A program made the translations under genes and the position numbers. Shown one piece after another: positions 59,833-64,000 of a stretch of 64,000 bases of DNA. Origin of the DNA: Paenibacillus_AR mesotrionivorans (GTDB taxonomy: Bacteria; Bacillota; Bacilli; Paenibacillales; NBRC-103111); the NCBI RefSeq assembly GCF_046098205.1, contig NZ_JBJURJ010000003.1, positions 1-64,000 on the forward strand, given 5' to 3'. The number at the start of each line of letters is the position of its first letter. Positions within the stretch are counted from its first letter, which is position 1. Below the pieces are notes generated by a model. The model saw only the letters and a program-made list of their open reading frames with translations. It ran no database searches and was not told the DNA's origin.

Positions 59833-61518
59833 TTAAATCTTCAGCACGCCGCCGGAGCTGGCGTTGGTAACCAGCTTCGAGTAGCGGGCCAGGTAACCGG
59901 TCTTCACCTTAGGCTCGAAGCCCTTCCAGCCTGCGCGGCGCTTCTCCAGCTCCTCGTCGCTCACCTTCAGCATAATGGTGCGGTTGGCCAGATCGATCTC
60001 GATGGTATCACCATCCTCGACGAAAGCGATGGGACCGCCCTCTGCGGCTTCCGGCGAAGCATGGCCGATGCTGATGCCGCGGGATGCTCCAGAGAAACGG
60101 CCATCGGTCAACAGGGCTACCTTAGCGCCCAGACCCATACCGACAATCTGCGAGGTGGGTGCCAGCATTTCCGGCATACCGGGGCCGCCCTTGGGTCCTT
60201 CATACCGGACGATGACCACATGTCCCGCCTTTACCTTGCCGGAGGCAATGCCCGCAAGTGTTTCATCCTGAGAATCAAAACAGATGGCTTGGCCCGAGAA
60301 GAAGCTTCCTACGGACTTGTCCACAGCGCCTACCTTAATGACGCAGCCTTCTGGAGCAATATTGCCGAACAGCACAGACAGGCCGCCCTGCGGGCTGTGT
60401 GGATCATCCAACGGCCGGATCACGTCGTGGTTCTTGATCTCGCAGCCTTCCACATTTTCACGCAGGGTTTTGCCGGTAACGGTCAGACAGCTGCCGTCCA
60501 GCACGCCTTCCTTCTTGAACAGCTCGTTCAGAATGGCGCTGATGCCGCCTGCATGGTGGACATCCTCGATATGGTAATCCGAGGCCGGGGCGATTTTGGC
60601 CAGATGGGGGACCACCTTCGCCTTTTCGTTAATCCGGGCCACAGAATATTCGATATCTGCTTCCTGGGCCAGAGCCAGAGTATGCAGAACGGTATTGGTG
60701 GATCCGCCCATGGCCATGTCCAAAGCAAAGGCGTTGTCGATAGCCCGCTCGGTTACAATATCCCGGGGCTTCAAGTCCAGCTCAATGATCTTCATCAGTT
60801 GTTTGGCAGAGCGCTTCACGAACTCCTTGCGCTCTTCCCAGGTTGCCAGAATCGTGCCGTTGCCAGGCAGTGCCAGACCCAGGCCTTCCGCCAGACAGTT
60901 CATGGAATTGGCGGTGAACATACCGGAGCAGGAGCCGCAGGACGGACAGCCGTAACGCTCCAGCTCTTCTAAGGTATTGTCGTCAATTATACCTGCTTGA
61001 TGCGCACCAACGCCCTCAAACACGCTGTTCAGGTTAATGGAGCGGCCGTTCTTATCCTTGCCCGCAGCCATGGGACCGCCGCTGACGAAGATGGTGGGGA
61101 TATTCAGACGCAGCGCGCCCATCATCATGCCCGGCGTAATCTTGTCGCAGTTAGGGATGCAGACCATGCCGTCAAACCAGTGAGCCGCTACTACTGTTTC
61201 TACAGAGTCCGCAATAATCTCACGGCTGGGCAGCGAATAGCGCATGCCGATATGCCCCATAGCAATACCGTCATCCACACCGATGGTGTTGAATTCGAAG
61301 GGGACGCCGCCTGCCTCACGGATGGCTTCCTTGACGATTTTGCCGAACTCCTGGAGATGCACATGACCCGGCACAATATCAATATATGAATTGCATACGG
61401 CGATAAAAGGCTTCCCGAAATCCTCTTCCTTCACGCCGGCGGCCCGGAGCAGACTGCGGTGAGGCGCGCGGTCAAAGCCCTTGGTAATCATATCGCTGCG
61501 TTTCGAACCTTTTAGCAT
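59833..61518 (-). CDS. ilvD: Dihydroxy-acid dehydratase
   Basis: A 561-residue Fe-S enzyme of branched-chain amino acid synthesis, converting dihydroxy acids to 2-keto acids. Cluster cysteines are in AVCNSY, CIPNCDKITPG and GCPSCGSCSGMF. Other landmarks: AMGGSTNTVLH, YEGPKGGPGMPEML and DGRFSGASRGISIGH. ATG at 61518 has AAGGAG 11 bases upstream; ten codons before it contain that site. It stands alone; no ilvBC genes or leucine T-box are nearby. Confidence 0.96.
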   Translation of the reverse strand: MLKGSKRSDMITKGFDRAPHRSLLRAAGVKEEDFGKPFIAVCNSYIDIVPGHVHLQEFGKIVKEAIREAGGVPFEFNTIGVDDGIAMGHIGMRYSLPSREIIADSVETVVAAHWFDGMVCIPNCDKITPGMMMGALRLNIPTIFVSGGPMAAGKDKNGRSINLNSVFEGVGAHQAGIIDDNTLEELERYGCPSCGSCSGMFTANSMNCLAEGLGLALPGNGTILATWEERKEFVKRSAKQLMKIIELDLKPRDIVTERAIDNAFALDMAMGGSTNTVLHTLALAQEADIEYSVARINEKAKVVPHLAKIAPASDYHIEDVHHAGGISAILNELFKKEGVLDGSCLTVTGKTLRENVEGCEIKNHDVIRPLDDPHSPQGGLSVLFGNIAPEGCVIKVGAVDKSVGSFFSGQAICFDSQDETLAGIASGKVKAGHVVIVRYEGPKGGPGMPEMLAPTSQIVGMGLGAKVALLTDGRFSGASRGISIGHASPEAAEGGPIAFVEDGDTIEIDLANRTIMLKVSDEELEKRRAGWKGFEPKVKTGYLARYSKLVTNASSGGVLKI

Positions 61519-61601
61519 GATGCAAAAATCTCCTTCCTGCCAATCCATAGTTTTTAGTTTTTACAATTTTAGCACGTTTAAGCGCAAAAGAAAATCCAAA
61601 A

Positions 61602-62306
61602 TCATCGGGAGCCTTGCAGCGGCAAATATTTCAAAACCGGAACCAGCAGCAGTCCTGCATACGCCAACGGGTACATAAACCAAAAAGTGGCCGTTCCCGG
61701 ATGCATGGACGGATACTTGGCCATCACATGCATGAGGCGGTAAGCCGGCGGAATCAGCCACGTTCCCCCGCTTGCCCAGGATGGTAAGGCCGACTCCATA
61801 CCTCCCGCCGCCAAGGCCAGCGCCAGAATAACCATCGCCATCACCAGCCTGCTTTTGGGTTTAACACCCAAAACAGCCAACAGCCAGCTGATGACCGCCC
61901 CCAACAGGAACGCTGCCCCGTGACTGTACAGGGAAAGCGTCAGCTCCAGCCCGGTGGGGCTTCTTTCGAAAGCGCCCGAAACCACCGGAACCAGCGTCCC
62001 CCACAGGGAGAACGCAAAACCCCAAATTCCCAGCAGCAGCAGCCGGCCGCAGCCATAACGCCCCCAGCCTCCGGCATGGAGCATGGTCAGCTCCCGTTGC
62101 ACCGGGGCCTCCGAACCTTCGGCCATAAAGCCGAACCACAACGCGCAGCCGAAGGCCAGCGCCACCGTAGCGCTGTAGCTTTCCAGCACCGGATTGGGCC
62201 GGACGGAATACATCCACAGCACAAGAAGGCCATAACAGACAGCCGGCATAAAATACCGGTTGGAGCGGTGGAGATCCGTGAGCATACATTTGACCAAAGC
62301 AATCAT
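61602..62306 (-). CDS. ABC transporter membrane subunit
   Basis: A 234-residue protein with six predicted membrane segments and little sequence signature. Its ATG overlaps the stop of the ATPase gene by 4 bp, which pairs the two as an exporter-like two-component ABC system. Features: a short extracellular loop rich in Gly (GGMESALPSWASGGTW) and a Trp-rich N-terminal half. Substrate unknown. Confidence 0.78.
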   Translation of the reverse strand: MIALVKCMLTDLHRSNRYFMPAVCYGLLVLWMYSVRPNPVLESYSATVALAFGCALWFGFMAEGSEAPVQRELTMLHAGGWGRYGCGRLLLLGIWGFAFSLWGTLVPVVSGAFERSPTGLELTLSLYSHGAAFLLGAVISWLLAVLGVKPKSRLVMAMVILALALAAGGMESALPSWASGGTWLIPPAYRLMHVMAKYPSMHPGTATFWFMYPLAYAGLLLVPVLKYLPLQGSR

Positions 62307-63304
62307 TGCCGCTCGCCCTCCCCCGCCTCAATACGGAGCCTGCCGAAGGTTCCCTCTGTGCGGACCTCCCCGGATTGTACGCTTAATACCCCGCCCCCCG
62401 CCTGCAGCACCGCCAGGAGCAGCTTGTCCCGGAAGCGGAGTTCAGGCCGGAACCAAACTCCATCGTCCGCCCTTCCCCACGGGCAATCCCCTCCATGCCT
62501 TAGCGCTATATCTGCCGCCGCATCCGTGCCGATTCCCAGGGTCCGCACCATGACCCCATATTCCCCCGCCGCCGGCTGTTCCAGCTCCCGCGACTCCACC
62601 GCACCACGTCCGTCCAGGACTAGCTGCCGGCTGGCTACCCGTGCCGCCAGCCCCGGTTCATGGGAGGCGAACAGCAGCCCGGTTCCCCCGGATTTCAGCT
62701 CCCGGAGAATACGGACCAGATCCTCCTGGGCGTTCACATCCAAGCCGGAGAAGGGTTCATCCATCAGAAGCAGGGACGGCTGCTCCAGCATCGCCTGCAT
62801 GATGCCCACCTTTTGCAGCATCCCCTTGGAAAAGAATCGTATCGGCGCATCCTTGGCATGCTCCAATCCGCACAGCGCAAGCAGTTCGACCGTACGCTCC
62901 CGCAGCCGGGCCGCTGGCATCCCGCGCACGGCCCCCATATGCGTCAGATATTCAACTGGGCTAAAGCGTAAAACCGGCATCCGTTCCGGCACAAGGCCGA
63001 TCCGTCTGCTCAATTCGGAGCCGGAGCTTGCCCTGCCCCATTTTCGCCATGTCTGTCCACGTTCGTCCTGCCCGATTCCCCACGATGCATGTTCCCCAAT
63101 GCCGCTTACGTCCGCAAGCCGGACCGTACCCGAATCCGGGGGCAGAAGCCCCGCGATAATCCGCAGCAGTGTGCTTTTGCCGCTGCCATTGGGACCGGAG
63201 AGCACAGCAGCCTCACTGGCAACCAATACAAACTCCACATCCCGCAGCACCGTCCTGCTGCCGAACTGCTTGTTAAGCCTTTGTACCTTTAATATGGGTA
63301 TCAT
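62303..63304 (-). CDS. ABC transporter ATP-binding protein
   Basis: The 333 residues show Walker A SGPNGSGKSTLLRI, a variant signature FFSKGMLQKVGI, Walker B LLLMDEPFSGLD and the switch His in FASHEPG. An insertion after Walker A (GIGEHASWGIGQDERGQT) and a C-terminal extension of about 90 residues (from about 240) are longer than usual. ATG at 63304 was chosen because homologous sequence begins there; the site before it (GGGGATAGAGAG) is weak. Partner of the membrane subunit that follows. Confidence 0.88.
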   Translation of the reverse strand: MIPILKVQRLNKQFGSRTVLRDVEFVLVASEAAVLSGPNGSGKSTLLRIIAGLLPPDSGTVRLADVSGIGEHASWGIGQDERGQTWRKWGRASSGSELSRRIGLVPERMPVLRFSPVEYLTHMGAVRGMPAARLRERTVELLALCGLEHAKDAPIRFFSKGMLQKVGIMQAMLEQPSLLLMDEPFSGLDVNAQEDLVRILRELKSGGTGLLFASHEPGLAARVASRQLVLDGRGAVESRELEQPAAGEYGVMVRTLGIGTDAAADIALRHGGDCPWGRADDGVWFRPELRFRDKLLLAVLQAGGGVLSVQSGEVRTEGTFGRLRIEAGEGERQ

Positions 63305-63332
63305 TCTCTCTATCCCCACCCGGTTTAATATG

Positions 63333-63365
63333 AAAACCGCCTCGCCCGAAGGAGCGAAGCGGCTT
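63333..63365 (-). terminator. Terminator of the second chemoreceptor gene
   Basis: Leftward stem GCCGCTTCGC / GGCGAGGCGGT followed by TTTTC. Confidence 0.7.
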
Positions 63366-63419
63366 ATGCAGCTCATGTATGTAAGTATAAGGATACAGCA
63401 CAGACTCCCGTTCCTGCAA

Positions 63420-64000
63420 TCAGTCCAGCCGGAAAATCTGGATCGTCCTCAGCATCTGGCTGGAGACCTGGCTCATTTTGTCCGCCTGGTCCGTCATGTC
63501 CTGAATGGAAGCGATCTGTTCATTCATGGAGGCGGAAACCTCCTCCGTGCCGGCTGCGGACTGCTGGGTAATAGCGGAAATATTCTCGATAGCCGAGGAA
63601 ATCTTCCGGGCGCCGTCCAGCATAATAACGCTCTCCTGATTGAAGCTGTGAATCGATTCGGTTATGTATTGAATACTCTCCACGATTTCATTGAACACCT
63701 GGGCGGTTTCTTCGATCATCCCGCTTTGCATATTCACGATCTCTTCATTGGCCTTGATGTTCTCGCTGGCTTCCTTCACACCGGTTTGAATCCGGTTGAC
63801 CAGGTTGAACACTTCCTTCGTGGCCTGGGTGGATTCTTCCGCCAGGTTGCGCACCTGCTGGGCCACTACGGCAAAACCCCGGCCATGCTCCCCGGCTCTT
63901 GCCGCCTCGATGGAGGCGTTCAGGGACAGAAGGTTGGTCTGTTCGGCGATATCCTTAATAGTTCGGGTGATCTTGGTAATACCCTCCGCCTGTACGGCCA
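63420..64000 (-). CDS. Methyl-accepting chemotaxis protein, C-terminal part (runs off window edge)
   Basis: The open frame continues from the stop at 63420 to the window end, 193 codons. It contains the signalling hairpin (IAEQTNLLSLNASIEAARAG, then EHGRGFAVVAQQVRNLAEES) and the C-terminal helix of the receptor bundle (ISAITQQSAAGTEEVSASMNEQ). The sensor and membrane parts lie outside the window. It is a different receptor from that at 17550; the C-terminal tails do not match. Confidence 0.93.
   Translation of the reverse strand, partial: AVQAEGITKITRTIKDIAEQTNLLSLNASIEAARAGEHGRGFAVVAQQVRNLAEESTQATKEVFNLVNRIQTGVKEASENIKANEEIVNMQSGMIEETAQVFNEIVESIQYITESIHSFNQESVIMLDGARKISSAIENISAITQQSAAGTEEVSASMNEQIASIQDMTDQADKMSQVSSQMLRTIQIFRLD

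Noticed and set aside
61519..61601. T-box or attenuator for ilvD
   Set aside because: The upstream gap is only 83 bp and shows no T-box sequence or terminator hairpin.
1..64000. tRNA, rRNA, prophage, toxin-antitoxin or defence genes
   Set aside because: None was recognised on either strand. The content is metabolic, transport, envelope-stress and signalling genes.

Overview
The window looks like chromosomal DNA of a spore-forming Gram-positive bacterium of the Paenibacillus type. Signs of this are many YesM/YesN-type two-component pairs next to sugar ABC transporters, an S-layer-anchored glycoside hydrolase, liaFSR, abrB, ytxC next to thrS, T-box, S-box and c-di-AMP leaders, strong AGGAGG ribosome-binding sites with frequent GTG/TTG starts, and a moderately high GC content. 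This placement rests on gene content only; no rRNA or tRNA gene is visible.

Layout. 1-460: the start of an IS110-type transposase cut by the window edge, and its flank. 0.4-13.8 kb: an MFS transporter, then a carbohydrate locus. Two ABC permeases, a 1732-residue GH43/CBM/SLH surface protein and a solute-binding lipoprotein form one leftward operon, divergent from a YesM-type kinase and a YesN-type regulator. 13.8-25.8 kb: a MITE-like element, a membrane coiled-coil protein paired with a phosphodiester glycosidase, abrB, trmL, an orphan OmpR-type regulator, a chemoreceptor, serC, a 3D-domain wall protein under a c-di-AMP riboswitch, a type I-beta glutamine synthetase with a GlnR-like box, DAHP synthase and ispH. 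25.9-33.4 kb: two envelope-stress modules, htrA with its own response regulator and kinase, and liaF-liaS-liaR, plus a 39-residue protein. 33.5-44.7 kb: aldo/keto reductase, coiled-coil protein, TraB/GumN protein, a second 3D protein, thrS with T-box, ytxC, small cysteine-rich proteins, mqnC and an EAL protein. 44.9-47.4 kb: the S-box-controlled metA-metI operon. 47.4-55.9 kb: mglBAC together with a membrane-anchored sugar-binding protein, a kinase and a regulator, organised like known three-component sugar sensors. 56-64 kb: corA behind a long structured leader, an HRDC protein, a DUF3055 protein, ilvD, a two-gene ABC transporter and the C-terminal end of a second chemoreceptor.

Most genes are ordinary. 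The least explained signals are between genes. Three arrays each hold four copies of an AT-rich motif at a period of about 50 bp, with a different motif in each array. A 59-bp palindromic repeat occurs five times. A 160-bp element has imperfect terminal inverted repeats. A 240-nt leader precedes corA, and a promoter-terminator unit of about 60 nt lies in front of the HRDC gene. Two regulatory predictions can be tested directly: direct repeats exactly 21 bp apart next to a weak -35 box before mglB, and 11-bp-spaced direct repeats over the -35 box of htrA.
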